From Xanthostigma xanthostigma (taxonomy: Eukaryota > Arthropoda > Insecta > Raphidioptera > Raphidiidae), in assembly GCA_963575645.1 (NCBI GenBank), contig OY754465.1, positions 55,699,901 through 55,763,900 of the forward strand: DNA of 64,000 nucleotides, in the 5' to 3' direction. The translations under genes were made by a program, and so were the position numbers. How positions within the stretch are numbered: position 1 is the first letter of the stretch; each line of letters begins with the position of its first letter. This document shows, in pieces, positions 23,110 through 34,631 of this stretch. The notes under the pieces are model-generated. The model worked only from the letters and a program-made list of their open reading frames with translations, did no database searches and was not told the DNA's origin.

Positions 23110-23668
23110 TAGTGATGTGCCGGATCGTTAAAAATGCATATCCGCGGATACGGATCTGAATACGGATATTTGGTTTCAAGATGCGCGGATACGGATACGG
23201 ATCTTAACTTTCTTAGAATACGCGTCGGTAAATATTGCACATCGACCTTTGGAAAGAGACTATCTGTTATGGGAAAAAGTTATTGACCTCTTAATTTAAG
23301 AGTTAACTCTCATAACAGATTGTCTGTTTCCAAAAATCGATGTGCAATATCTCATTATAAAGATAGTTTTTTAGTACCTTTGAGTTATGTACCTACTATT
23401 AGTATGGTACTCACTACGATAAATGTTTGCAATATAAAGGTGTCAAATACGATTTTAAAAAATAAAAAATAATCTGAAAGGAATTTAACAGTTTTTCATT
23501 ATTACCTAATCACCTATATATATATAATAAAATTTCATCTATGAATTGAAAATTAATAAGGTAAAAGATCCGTAAAAGATCCGCCAAAAAACTAACGGAT
23601 ACGGATCTTTCTTTTCCCTCGGATATCCGCGGATACATATACGGACACGGATATTTGGCACATCACTA
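23110..23668 (+). mobile_element. hAT-type MITE of the GGATACGGAT family, copy 2
   Basis: Ends TAGTGATGTGCCGGAT and TGGCACATCACTA. Perfect 8-bp target duplication ATACATAT (23102-23109, 23669-23676). Confidence 0.9.
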
Positions 23669-23880
23669 ATACATATATAACATTCTTATTTTCATATCAT
23701 AAAGCCATTCCACAAATACGTAATAACATTCGGTCGGTGTTTATGAAATGAATTCTGTAATAATTATCCACAAGACAAATGAACTAACGATGAGGATGCT
23801 GACCTTCGCATTACACGATTGTGTCCGAGGGTGCGTTCAGAATGAAATGAAAATACCCATGGACATACGATTGCCAGATC

Positions 23881-24315
23881 GAAATCTAAAGGCCGCTGCA
23901 CACGATGCTGGATTTGCCGCTAGATTCCTTGCAAGATTTAACTATACTAATTTTCTAGCGCTGGTTTTCTTGATTGCTGTTATGTGCTCGCTTCACACGA
24001 GACGTCTTTTCAGGCTTGCTTTGTAGGTAGATACGATGTTTATTGTCTCTGAACAGAACACACACTATGGCACAGTGATTGTTTGTGGGCGATTGTTCAT
24101 GTCGCCCACGTGACAAGATACTGTTTCCTGGTTGGTTCTTGCTCAGAGCAGGCAGAGGACTAGCAAGAAAAATAGCTCCAGTCTTATTTTAAAATCCATC
24201 TTGTGACCTAGCAGGCGAGCCCGCAGTGACGTTATTTCCAGCCTCGGCGCCAGCCTGCCGGCCAGCAGAAGTCTCAGCAGTTTTCCAGTCTCGTGTGAAG
24301 CGGCCTTAAGATTTC
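23881..24315. mobile_element. Element with AAGGCCGCT ends
   Basis: GAAATCTAAAGGCCGCTGCA and (inverted) GAAATCTTAAGGCCGCTTCA. GC-rich centre. A related right half is at 39050-39262 and a terminal scrap at 29385-29405. Probably hAT, not certain. Confidence 0.6.
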
Positions 24316-24459
24316 CAGAAAGTTTCTAAAGTTATGGTTGAAAAATTGATAATTAAATTAACCATACACAATTTATTTCAACGATACTCACTATAGTTAT
24401 CAAGCGTCTACAATCCACACTTTATTAGTAGGTATATATTTATTTAGTTGGTACTATGA

Positions 24460-25224
24460 CAGTGATGGCGAACCTTTTTTAAGAAATGGGCCAATTTTGT
24501 AAATTATTTTTTTTCGTACTAGCTCGCAGGCCACTGAGTCAGTGGCGTTACTTGTAAAGGGAGAGGGGGGATGGTTAATACTATTTTTTTTCGAAACTTT
24601 TTTGGACGACACACGACGTTTTACGACCATTCTAGATTCAGCGGGTTTTTTTCTATAAGCATGATGATTTTGCCAAAGTACCAAAAGATTTCATTTTTCG
24701 TCAAAAACCGCCATTTTTTTAAAGGGTTATGCCTTGAAAAAATTGCAAAAATCGAATTCTTTAATATACTTTTGAAATTAAGAATGCTTATAGGAATAAT
24801 TACGCTGAATTCAATGAACGTAAGCAAACGTCTGTATCTCTTTTAGTTTAGAAACTACGGCCATTCGAAAGTTTTATGATTTTCTGAAAACTATAAACGC
24901 AAATAACTTCTAAACCAAAAGACATACATAGTACATACGTTTGTTTGTGCTCAGTGTATTCAGCGTGTTTTTTTCTATAAGCATGATGGTTTTGCCAAAG
25001 TTCCAAAAGATTTCCGTTTTTGTCAAAAATAGCTTTTTTAAAGGGGTTATGTCTTAAAAAAATTGCAAAAATCGATTTCTTTCATAATATACTTTTTAAA
25101 TTTAGAAAGCTTACAGAAAAACAGTAACAGCTCTTAGTAATGCAGTGTAAGCAGCAAGTCTTTAAAAGCTTTTAGAATGCTCGTCTGCCACGCCGGCGCC
25201 CTGTGATCGATGACTGGCCGATGC
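24460..25224 (+). mobile_element. Composite repeat: hAT end plus tRNA-Gly-like tail, copy 1
   Basis: Starts CAGTGATGGCGAACC. A block of about 330 bp beginning TCTATAAGCATGATG is repeated in tandem (about 24652 and 24975). Ends in the tRNA-Gly-like segment at 25173-25224. The inverted second copy is 55669-56366. Confidence 0.65.
25173..25224 (+). pseudogene. tRNA-Gly(GCC)-like 3' part
   Basis: TAGAATGCTCGTCTGCCACG is nearly identical to the D and anticodon arms of insect tRNA-Gly(GCC); the segment ends GGCCGATGC like the acceptor. The T arm is degraded and the 5' third missing. Confidence 0.6.
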
Positions 25225-25960
25225 AACTATCTTTCTCGACTGTAAAAAAGTATTTGTATTCCTGTAAATAAGGCATTTTAGTAGTGTGCCTGATTCACGA
25301 ACTCGCCTTGATCCCGACACCGTTTTGTGAGCCATCCTGTATATGAATTATGTATATGGATGTACCATTTTGATAAAAAGGAATCCCACGTGACCGTACG
25401 TAATGCGTAGTGATAAATATTATTCGAATTTATATTCATAAGGGTTGGAAACACGAATTTTACATATTGCGCGTATTGTGGAACATGTGCGTGGTTACAT
25501 AACTCATTATCTATATGGGTGGGTTTGTCTATGCGTGATTAGTGATAAACGACCGTCGATTATCAATTTTTAGTGTATTTTCCAGGGTTCCGACGAACGG
25601 TGACAGGTCCTCTATGAGCACTGCAGAGGTGCAGAACAGCCAAAATCGTATAGTCACTTCATAATTTTAGAATGAATCATATTTTTTATTGCTCATGCGG
25701 GAAAGTGGTATCTTTACGCATGCTGTTACGGTTGAAAAGTGGCTATTTTCATTTGCGTGCGCAAACTATAGTTGTCGCACTGAAATTATTGTTTGCCGCA
25801 CGCAAATTCAGAGTTACCATAGTTACCAATACTGAATGTGACAGCAAAAAATGTGTATTTTAAAATTGAACATTTGCTCTGGGAATTTAATTTATTCGTA
25901 ATAAAAAATAGTATGTGCAACTCGTGCGGCATTGTCGCACTAGAGTGGCACAATATACTA
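25225..25960. other. Unassigned, no gene seen
   Basis: Low-complexity-free AT-rich sequence with a palindromic TTGCGTGCGCAAAC at 25754. The 63-aa ORF at 25672 shows no recognisable domain. Confidence 0.3.
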
Positions 25961-25973
25961 TTATCACGTTTAT

Positions 25974-26081
25974 TCAAATCTTTGATTAACGTCTGATTAG
26001 AACTCTTCAATAAATAAAATTATCGACCAATTTTTCAGACAAATTATTTGTCCGAAAAATTGGTCGATAATTTTATTTATG
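25974..26081 (+). mobile_element. Hairpin insertion H1 with 11-bp target duplication
   Basis: Starts CAAATCTTTGATTAACG, then a near-perfect palindrome centred near 26045 (arms AATTATCGACCAATTTTTC). Flanked by ATCACGTTTAT at 25963-25973 and 26082-26092. Confidence 0.7.
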
Positions 26082-26262
26082 ATCACGTTTATATTAACTC
26101 GCTTTTCGTGTATGTCGGATGGAACTCTGTAATTGATTTTAAACTAACTTCCAGCTTCCTGGTGAGATAGTGACCTTAAATTTTTAACATAACTCAGACT
26201 TAGATGATAATACGATAAAATTCATTCTTACTTATTTACCGTTGTACAACGCCTTGCAATCA

Positions 26263-26335
26263 TTGGTCGTAGCTCAGTTGGTTAGAGCGTCGTGGTAACA
26301 ACGCGAAGGTCGCGGTTTCGACCCCCCTATGGGGC
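26263..26335 (+). pseudogene. tRNA-Ile(AAT)-derived pseudogene with anticodon AAC
   Basis: From TAGCTCAGTTGGTTAGAGCG to the 3' end, it matches insect tRNA-Ile(AAT) closely. A box and B box (GGTTTCGACCC) are present. The anticodon loop reads GTAACAA, so AAT has become AAC (Val). The 5' acceptor strand TTGGTCG no longer pairs with ATGGGGC and the T stem is broken, so it is unlikely to be a working tRNA. No SINE body follows. Confidence 0.75.
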
Positions 26336-26973
26336 ATATGATATTTTTATTTTTTTTAACGAATTTATGTTTTTACTACGTGTCTATTAACTAAAAAGAA
26401 GAAAATAATAAAATAAATAAAACAAATTTTTAATATAGACCACGTTTTTAAAACGAACAAAAAGTATATAGGTATATATTTTTTTTAACTACATAGTAGG
26501 ATTTGAAACGAAAAATGTGGGGCGCATTATTCGTTTTATCTCATAAATAGATTTTTTCATTGATAGCTACTCTCTACACTTCTTATAATATAACTGTCGC
26601 ATGCGCCCCAGTTTTTCTCTTCAAATCCTACAAGTTAAAAAAATTAATTTATACTTTTTAGTTCGTTTGAAAAACGTGGTAGGTACATTAATTTATTTAT
26701 TTATTCCATATTTATCCAATATTTAATGTTAGGAAATAGTTTGATAGCTACAAACTTAACGCTAAAGTTCAACAATCACTGACAGCTACCGCAAAACTCG
26801 CGTGTGTTCTGTGTGGCAGACTTTCTTGCGTTCAGGCGCTGTTCTGCGTTCCGAAGCAGCACATGAAACGTCATCATCAGATATCATTGGTATCCACCGT
26901 GCAACTCTTGACCCACAAGTTAAATAGTGTAATTTAGATCGGCTTTGAGCTGCATTTACCGTCAGCACATTGG

Positions 26974-27002
26974 TATAAATAAGCATCTATCACTGTCATC
27001 AG
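26974..27002 (+). promoter_or_regulatory. Possible TATA-Inr core promoter
   Basis: TATAAATA at 26974 and TCAG at 26999-27002, with the A 27 bp downstream of the TATA start. Upstream of the ORF at 27074. Sequence-only prediction. Confidence 0.35.
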
Positions 27003-27073
27003 CACGACACACGGCTTATGGCAGTAGTGATTAGTGTTTGTTGTCAAAAGTTAATAATTAAAACATCATAAAC

Positions 27074-27283
27074 ATGGATGCGATTAATAATTTAATTAAC
27101 CCCCTTCCCTCCTCCATTCTTAATCCGCGCTATGCGGTTGATTCTGCAGAACACCCTATTAAAATATCCACGCGCCAACATATCCGCATTCGCAATATGC
27201 GAAATATCCGCAACTTCTCAACGTTCGCATCTTTGAAAGTATTTTTACTAATCGTTTTCAACATAACAACTAGCGCAGGATAA
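27074..27283 (+). CDS. Possible small protein (69 aa), unknown
   Basis: ATG in a good context (AAACATGG), 72 bp after a putative start site. The product begins MDAINNLINPLPSSIL, has an Arg-rich middle with RIRNMRNIRN, and ends in a hydrophobic run, FLLIVFNITT. No homologue recognised and no repeat recognised here. Codon evidence is weak; it could be noncoding transcript or chance. Confidence 0.3.
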   Translation: MDAINNLINPLPSSILNPRYAVDSAEHPIKISTRQHIRIRNMRNIRNFSTFASLKVFLLIVFNITTSAG

Positions 27284-27717
27284 GGACACTGTATTTTACC
27301 TGATGTATTGTTCCCGACATGTTCCAGAAAAAATTAATCCGACGGACAGTGATATATTGCTTGTGATTAATTAAACACGCTTTAGATCTATAGAATTGGA
27401 ATAACCGCCGTGTTTCTTTTGTTCACAAACTTCTCGTTCAGCGGTCTTCAACCGATGCGTAGGTATCGAATTAATTATTAAAAATAATCGTGATTAATAC
27501 CAATCGGGTTCAGTCTTGTATACAAGAAATTATGGGTAGGATAACGGGTCTGGTCTCTGTACTAAAAGTCAAGGATAGTAGATTACAACAGAGCAGGGGC
27601 GGATGGGCCCACAGGGATTTTGAGAGTTCTTCCAGTAGGCCGAGGCCCACCGAGGTCGGTATACACCGATTGCCTGTATTAGTTTATATTTTTTTTTGTT
27701 TCCGAGGATGATTTTAT

Positions 27718-28692
27718 TTTTGACGTGATAACGTCTTATAAATTGATGAATCACCAATCTTATAAATTGATAAAACACCGGCTGCATGTTCGAAAAAGTG
27801 TAACGTTCGTAACGCGTAACGTTCCTAACGTTCCTAACGCGTAACGTTTTTTGCTAATTTCTCGCTCAATTTAAATCAGATCGGTTTGAAACCAGTCTTA
27901 AACGAAAGAGGAGAACATTTTACATAGATTTCGTATAACAGAATTTGCCTAAACAGTTTTTTTATACAAATTTATATAGAAAAATAGCTGTATAAATGCA
28001 ATGTTGTCTAATGCATGGCGCGACGCGGTCGGTCGTCTTTGTTTGCCGTACATGGAAATTAGAAAATAACGTATGTCTTGTCTTAACATGAAAACGGCTG
28101 CATTTCTAATGTTTAATTCAATTTTTTGACATTAGTATTTTGTGAAATGCAACGCCTTCTAAGTTAAGTATTGGAATAACTAATTATTATTAGAACATAA
28201 TACTTTGTAAGTTGCAAACGTCACTTTTGACATTTCTTATCATTCCGACACCAAGGATAAGCGGATTGAAACCAAATTTTGGGAGGATGTTTGATATGCA
28301 AATATGAAGTGGCCTATTGTTTTTGGGGAACATCGGCGCATGCGTAAAAGAATATATCTCTTATAATGATGTTTTATATAATAATAATATAGTTTTTAAA
28401 ACGGTTTTTACTCTATCTATTTTTACTAGAAATTTTTGTAAATTTTTTGGGGAAAATCGGCGCATGCGCAAAAGAGATACATGCCATAGTTGTTTTTTAT
28501 ATAATAATAGTGTACTTTTTATAGTGTTTTATTATTGTACTTAATAAAATTTACCTAAATTTGAAGCGAAAGATGCAATATCATAGATTCGAATTATTGT
28601 AATTATTATATAAATTTAGGTTATGTATTACGGAATACGTTATCACGTAAAACTATCGTCCGTAAACCGACTTTACAGACAACCAATTTTTT
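27718..28692 (+). mobile_element. 'GACGTGATAACGTC' element, copy 4 (longest)
   Basis: Same left and right ends, 975 bp. Near the left end ACGTTCCTAACG-type blocks are reiterated. The middle includes a LINE-like fragment (28255-28500) and a 75-bp block shared with copy 3 (about 28553-28625). Confidence 0.75.
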
Positions 28693-28699
28693 GATAGAT

Positions 28700-29020
28700 A
28701 TAAAAACCAACCACAATACTGCATACGGCCATCTAACGGCTTTAATTTTGAAACAACGTCACAGCAATGCTGCATGATGCCATCTGACGGCTTAGCTCAA
28801 CGCTTTTGCTACTTGCGTCTCTATATGACAATTTTAGTAAAATATTTCTTCGATCTGTCATCTGAGCTTCATATTGTAATACAACAAAAAGAAGAACGTT
28901 ATAAGCAGTGTGCAAAATTAGAAACGAATTGAATACCTGCAATCATATTTAAAAAATAATTTTGTTAAGTGATAATTATTATACTTATTTAGTGCGAATA
29001 ATTCGCACAGGTCACACTAG
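28700..29020 (+). mobile_element. Helitron, 5'-truncated copy
   Basis: Ends with hairpin GTGCGAATAATTCGCAC, 8 nt, then CTAG followed by T: the standard Helitron 3' end. The body matches 40900-41249. Confidence 0.75.
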
Positions 29021-29121
29021 TATTTATATATTAAGAGAATTGCAAGCCTTGCGTTATAAGTAAGAACAACCTATTTTTATAATTGTTGGAATCAGCTAGC
29101 TAGCAGTTCAATTGATATATT

Positions 29122-29307
29122 CAAGTAAATAAAATTGTCGGCCAATTTTTCTCAGACCATACGATATATCCACAAAAAATAATAAAAATACAAATCAATA
29201 TAACACAAGATGTTTTTATTTTTTGTCAAATATATCGTATGGTCTGAGAAAAATTGGTCGACAATTTTATTTACTTGAAGAGTTCTATTCAGACGTTAAT
29301 CAAAGAT
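29122..29307 (-). mobile_element. Hairpin insertion H2 with 15-bp target duplication
   Basis: Arms of about 48 bp (29122-29170, 29234-29280). The minus strand starts AATCTTTGATTAACGTCTGA as in H1. Flanked by TTCAATTGATATATT at 29107-29121 and 29308-29322. Confidence 0.75.
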
Positions 29308-29419
29308 TTCAATTGATATATTACTAGATGCTTACTGTATGTACCTATATCCACTACACTAGCACGGAATCTAATAGCGTTTTTAGCCTCGTGTGTAGCG
29401 GCCTTTAGTTTGATTGGTC

Positions 29420-29790
29420 GTTAAAAGTTAGAAAGCGCTGTTTGACACCGATCTCGAGTCATAGAAAAGTGGAGTCAGACGACGTTTGAGCCCCGTTGAC
29501 GCGATTCCGCCGACATTGAGCTCACCGAATGTCGTCCCGTTCAAGCCGAGACAACAATGCCATTGTATATTGGCTGCCGGCGCTCCGAGTACTTTCCTAC
29601 TTCTTACAAAACCGACTCTACAATCTATAATACCCACATATACAATGTGTACAGACCTACCGACAATTGTACTAACGTCTGACATCGTAACGTACAGGAC
29701 ACAGGTCGGTCCAGAAATCACTAACCCTTCGTTTCTTAAGATAGCGTGGCTGGTGTTGCAAAAAGATACACATAGAAGTAAATGAATGCC
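29420..29790. other. Balanced-GC stretch open on both strands, unassigned
   Basis: ORFs of 99 aa (plus, 29486) and 97 aa (minus, 29721) overlap. Base composition differs from its surroundings. No motif recognised; may be an exon of an unseen gene or a captured fragment. Confidence 0.25.
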
Positions 29791-29798
29791 AAATCTTT

Positions 29799-30112
29799 GA
29801 TTAACCTCTGATTATAGAACTCTTCAATAAATAAAATTATCGACCAATTTTTCAGACAATATAATATTAACAAAAAAATATAATTAATACATTAACGTTT
29901 CAATCCGGATTTGGACCTTCTTCAGAACTGATCTAAAAAATATAAAAAATAATTAATATTTAAATTCTAATTATAGCTTTTTATAAAATCTTTCAAAATT
30001 ATTAATGATTATCAAAATAATGAAACAATAATAACGAATTGAAACGTTAATGTAATAATTATATTTTTTTGTTAATATATTGTCTGAAAAATTGGTCGAT
30101 AATTTTATTTCT
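29799..30112 (+). mobile_element. Hairpin insertion H4 (long form)
   Basis: Starts AAATCTTTGATTAACCTCTG, contains the ATCGACCAATTTTTCAGAC arm and its complement at 30081-30110, and inside them ACATTAACGTTTCAATCCGG facing an inverted counterpart near 30040. No obvious target duplication. A 35-bp A run follows at 30219. Confidence 0.55.
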
Positions 30113-30214
30113 ATGTTACGGTGGTGTCGAAAACAACCCGTCCATTTACTTCTATGCAAAATTTTTTGTGACGTCATCCTCCGTCATATTACGGCGGATA
30201 TATTCCGGTATCAC

Positions 30215-30218
<4 letters not shown>

Positions 30219-30246
<28 letters not shown>
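30219..30246 (+). repeat. Poly(A) tract
   Basis: Run of 28 A, possibly the tail of a retroposed sequence, but no source element is recognised upstream. Confidence 0.6.
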
Positions 30247-30247
<1 letters not shown>

Positions 30248-30989
30248 AAGGGCTTTAGGGGAAACAGATCGTTGGTCTGCAACTAACGTTTGCTAACCCG
30301 TTCCTCCACCACATTAATACCTGCCCGTCCACCATGCGGCAATAAAATGTGGTGGAAGAACGTAGCAGTTAGAAGTTCAAAATAAAAAAATACATTCAAT
30401 GATGAGACAACATAACAGTACAGAAAAAACCTCATTCATATGAGCTCCAGCCAACGATTCCTTTCAAATTCGTACATGCGACTGTCGGTCGCCGGGCAAG
30501 GGTTTGTTCACTTTTGACTCACAACGTACGGCCGTATAGAAAAAAGAAACGTACAATTTTTTTTGAAGAAAATGGGATTTACTAATCTACTTAGATTGAG
30601 AAATTTTATAGTATAATATTATAAATAGGTAAAGTTTGTAAGTTTGGATGTAGGAGGTAATCTCACAAACTACTCATCCGATTTCAAAATTTTTTTCACC
30701 AATATTTAGAATGGACCTTAAGAACGGACAAAGCGCTTTTCTTGGACACTAATTTTTCAACGCAATCTATACTAATATTATAAAGAGGTAAAGTTTGGAA
30801 GTTTGGATGTAAGAAGTAATCTTCGAAACTACTCATCCTATTTCAAAATTTTTTTCCACCAAATTTTAGAATGGACCTTCAGGATGGACATGGGCTATAT
30901 AACATCGCGTTAAAATAGAAGCGCTTTTCGTGGAGACGAAAAAACGGCGGCTGGTATTTCTAAATCGAGATTTAGTGTTTTTCAATTTT

Positions 30990-31508
30990 AAAGGACCCCG
31001 CACAAATCTTATGTGATTTGGTTCTCGGTTAAATTGATCGAAAAGTTTTATTTTATAGTTTAAAGGTCACTAAGAAAAAGTTTTACATGGGCGCATACTC
31101 ATAGCCTAAAAACCAATAAATTTTTAGCTACATATATTATGTTCAACGAGATTGTAGATATAGGGATATCCATTGAATTCACAATCTTAAAAAATCCTAC
31201 CTCTAGAAATAAGATTTCGAGTGCGCTGAATCCGAATATGACATTAGAGTGCCACCTTCTAACATTACATAGTTTTCGACTATTTTTCTATTAAAAAAAA
31301 GCACAAAAGTTGAACATGGAACATGTTTGTGAATTAAATGGATATCCCTATATCTAAAATCTCGCTAAACAAATCTATTGCTTTTTAGGCTATGCCCGCG
31401 TGCCGCGTGGACACTTTTTCTTAGTGACCTTTAAACTATAAAATAAAACCATTTTCGATCAATTTAACCGAGAACCAAATCCCATAAGGTTTTTGCAAAG
31501 TCCTTTGG
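30990..31508. mobile_element. Foldback element, full copy
   Basis: Arms AAAGGACCCCGCACAAATCT and (inverted) CCAAAGGACTTTGCAAAAAC, then GGTTCTCGGTTAAATTGATC and complement. The whole 519 bp folds on itself. Confidence 0.7.
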
Positions 31509-31559
31509 ATTGCACAAACCATTGACAGAAAGTACGTCACTATAAATCGATTCAAGTAC

Positions 31560-32060
31560 GATTCCAATCAACAAGTTCTTCTTAAGTCGACGACTATTGG
31601 CCGCTAATCATCCTGCATATATAAAACTGAACTACAAAATGGCGACGAGGAAACAAAGTAACGTTGCAGAAGTGGGATGGTAAAGAGAGAGATCGATGTG
31701 GGTAAATAGTTAGAGTGAACCTGTGTAAACCACAAGCTCGGTGGAAGGTGGAAAGGTCGTCGTTTGTATCCTGTCGAATGCTATATAAATCTCGGGCTAT
31801 TCATTTATCTGCCCTCCTTCAACGACAAGGGGAGGGGAAACGAGTGACGGAGACTGTGGAAGTTAAGTCGACGGCAAGTGTACGTCCCGCCGCCGTTAGC
31901 AAAAGCTATTCCTATCTCCCTGATCGATATATATTTATGCAAAGATCGAGACGCGGAGATTCTGGAACCAGAACCTGACCTAGAAATGCTCGCACTAGAG
32001 CATCCGTAATCGTATTTTACCATTCGAATTCCCAACAAGTGAGGTAATATACGAATTAAG
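31560..32060. other. Unassigned stretch with TATATAAA and 87-codon ORF
   Basis: CATATATAAAACTG at 31616 precedes an ATG (31639) with only 14 codons, and the 31715-31978 ORF is unremarkable apart from higher GC. No repeat recognised. Possibly a transcribed unit. Confidence 0.25.
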
Positions 32061-32349
32061 GTCAAAATTCACTTTTACAAAAAATTTCGTTTTAAGGTAG
32101 TACGAGCACCAAGGCAATTTTAAATAAAAGGTTTGATTTTTTTTATATGAAGTTGGACTAAGTCTAAACCAAGACTGAAAATTTTAGGGGGGGGGGTTGC
32201 CCGATAATTTAAATAAATAAATGACTTCAAAAGTGGGCGTATTTAACATTTCCTTTATGGTAAAACGGTAGATGGATGATATTTGTTTCATTGATTTCTC
32301 CAAAATAGTCGGTGGAAATAAAAAAAAAACTATTTAAATTAAAGTTAAA

Positions 32350-32475
32350 ACCTTAATAAATTATTGAAACCAAAAAAAAACCCGTTGTGCCCGACTAATT
32401 AAAAAGATTAAATATCTTTTTAATTAATCGGGTACAACGGTTTTTTTTTTTTTGTTTTCCATAATTTATTAAGGT
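32350..32475. repeat. 126-bp hairpin
   Basis: ACCTTAATAAATTATTG at the left pairs with the right end AATTTATTAAGGT; inner arms CCGTTGTGCCCGACTAATTA and complement. Preceded by a G run at 32190-32199. Confidence 0.65.
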
Positions 32476-32870
32476 GACGCGCAGTTCAAGGCTCTCAAAC
32501 TGTCTGCCCGTGTGGTGTAATACAGGTACTATTATAGAATAAGTAAAATGTTAATTTTCCTATAATCCGGCACTGTTGCGGTTTGCCGATAGACACGCGT
32601 ATTGATTCGACGTCATTGATCTGATTACAAATTGTACTACATTATGCAACCCTTTACACAGATTCAATTAAAGATTTAATTTAAATTACTTCAATCGATT
32701 CAAACCGAGTTAAAATTAACCTACAACAAGGGTTGAAATAAATATTACGCCCAAGAAGCGACAGAATGCACCCCAGTCTCTTTTTAATTAATTACACGAA
32801 ATGCACTCACTTAAAATCACCTTTTTAGGCACGACCCCCTTCAAAATAGCTGATTTCCAAGTATGTATAC

Positions 32871-33609
32871 TTTAAGCCGGCACATCACATGGCTATTTGT
32901 ATTTGTGTATTTGGCATATTTGGCAAACAATTACTAAGTGTGGACAGTCTATTTGACAACACTCATACACACACACACACTTACATAATGCTTAATTGAT
33001 TAAAATGGCATTTAAATAAAAATCAGCTTGCAAGCCACGTTGGTATTAAAAAATTGTTTCCCCTCGAGACAGGTAATATGATTACCTAGTGAGGGGGAAA
33101 ATATTTCAAGATTTATATTGTACTGATTTATATTGTATTGAAAACAAAAGAAATAAAAATTTATTATTATTATTATTATTATTTGCATATTTGACAAATA
33201 AGGCCAATACCAAATACACGTTACCGTGCGCTTGTCGGTTTTTCGAGGCACATCAAAGGAGTCAAATAGGCAAATACGCAAATAAACCGTCCACACAATG
33301 GCCATATTCAGAAGCGCACGCGCCATGAACCTGTACAGACGTGCAGTATTTTTGTGTCTGTGCTGTGAGCGAGAACTGGAACAATTACTATTGAAAATGA
33401 ATTGGGACCATGAAGCAGGGCTAAAATTTCTGGAATTTTGAACCTTGCGTTCTGCTGCCAAATGTTTGTGTGATTGCTATTTGACTTCCATGTGTGGATG
33501 GCCGTATTTGCCTCTATTTGCATGTTTTACTTGAACGTCATATATTTTGTCAAATACAACAAGCACCCAATAGCGAACACAAATAGCCATGTGAAGTGCC
33601 ACCTTTAGA
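32871..33609. mobile_element. Element with GGCACATCACATGGC ends
   Basis: GGCACATCACATGGCTATTT and (inverted) GGCACTTCACATGGCTATTT. Multiple internal (CT)ATTTG repeats. A LINE tail is inserted at about 33070-33186. Confidence 0.6.
33070..33186 (+). mobile_element. LINE 3' tail
   Basis: Ends GAAATAAAAATTTATTATTA with (TTA)n, the usual 3' end of Jockey/CR1-type LINEs. Only the last hundred bases are present. Confidence 0.5.
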
Positions 33610-34143
33610 TAAATAATTGAAAGGGATATAGCTTTGCTAAAAATGTTTGCTTGCTTGTGAAAACCAATCTATATCAATGTCGAATTGCAGCTGATCTTTC
33701 AATTAAGTATGTAATTGATAAATCATAGAAGAAATGACACATTCCAAGTCATTGATGTTTAATGATATAGGTAAAAAAAAATAAAATTAGAAATGAGTAT
33801 CGGAGTCAGTTTGCACCCGACAAGTTATTATCTGAGCCGACATTTGCGATCGCAGCCAAATTACTCGAATTTGCTGTGAATGAATAAGTGTTTTTTTTTT
33901 TATTTCGAACTGTATACAAATTTTAAGAATATTTAAAGATGGTTAAGCAGTGTTTATGTACGCAATAAATCACGAAATTATCCCAACCTGAAATCACTTC
34001 GGTGTCCGTCCGTCGATCTGTCACAAGCGATTTTCTTTCAAACCATTTGAAGTAAAAATTTGAACTTTAGCACAGAGATAGAGTGTCTTGGCCCAATCAC
34101 AGACGTGAAGTATAAAAAGTTGAATTATTTCAAAAATATATAG

Positions 34144-34192
34144 AAATTCAATACATTAACGTTTCGGTTCGAAACGTTAATGTATTGAATTT
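34144..34192. repeat. Perfect 23-bp-arm hairpin
   Basis: AAATTCAATACATTAACGTT.. (34144-34166) and its exact complement (34170-34192) with a 3-nt loop. Followed at 34216 by GTCTGAAAAATTGGTCGAT, the H-family arm, so it is the end of another hairpin insertion. Confidence 0.75.
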
Positions 34193-34631
34193 ATATACTT
34201 TTTGTTAATATATTTGTCTGAAAAATTGGTCGATAATTTTATTTATTTTTAAATTTTATTTAATTAATTCAAAAGCCCCGTTAACACACGCAAAGAAATG
34301 ATAGCACGATTGCATCCCAAATAATTCGCGGAAGACCCTCATCGCTACTACAAGCATGTAGGCTACGACACACTTGCATTTTTGTGTCCAACAAAACGGG
34401 GACAACTTCGAATAATTTCTGTGAATACTTGATAATGACATAACATATTTCCATAGTGACATAACATAACGCTAGGACCGACCTCAAAAGATAAAATTTA
34501 ATAAAACTTTGAAAGCCCGTTTGTCTTTCAGTTTTGAGTTAGTTGAAGTATACATATGTTCATCTATTTGATATCTACACGCTGTTAAAAAAAGGAATAA
34601 CTTAAAAATCACCTGTATAGATGTCACACCT

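Noticed and set aside
25974-26081. Hairpin insertion as a hammerhead ribozyme retrozyme
   Set aside because: A CTGAT-like motif is present, but the conserved CUGAUGA..GAAA core is not, so a ribozyme claim cannot be supported by sight.
33012-33461. 149-codon minus-strand ORF as a gene
   Set aside because: Runs through a LINE (TTA)n tail and inside an inverted-repeat element; poly-Ile stretch comes from the microsatellite.
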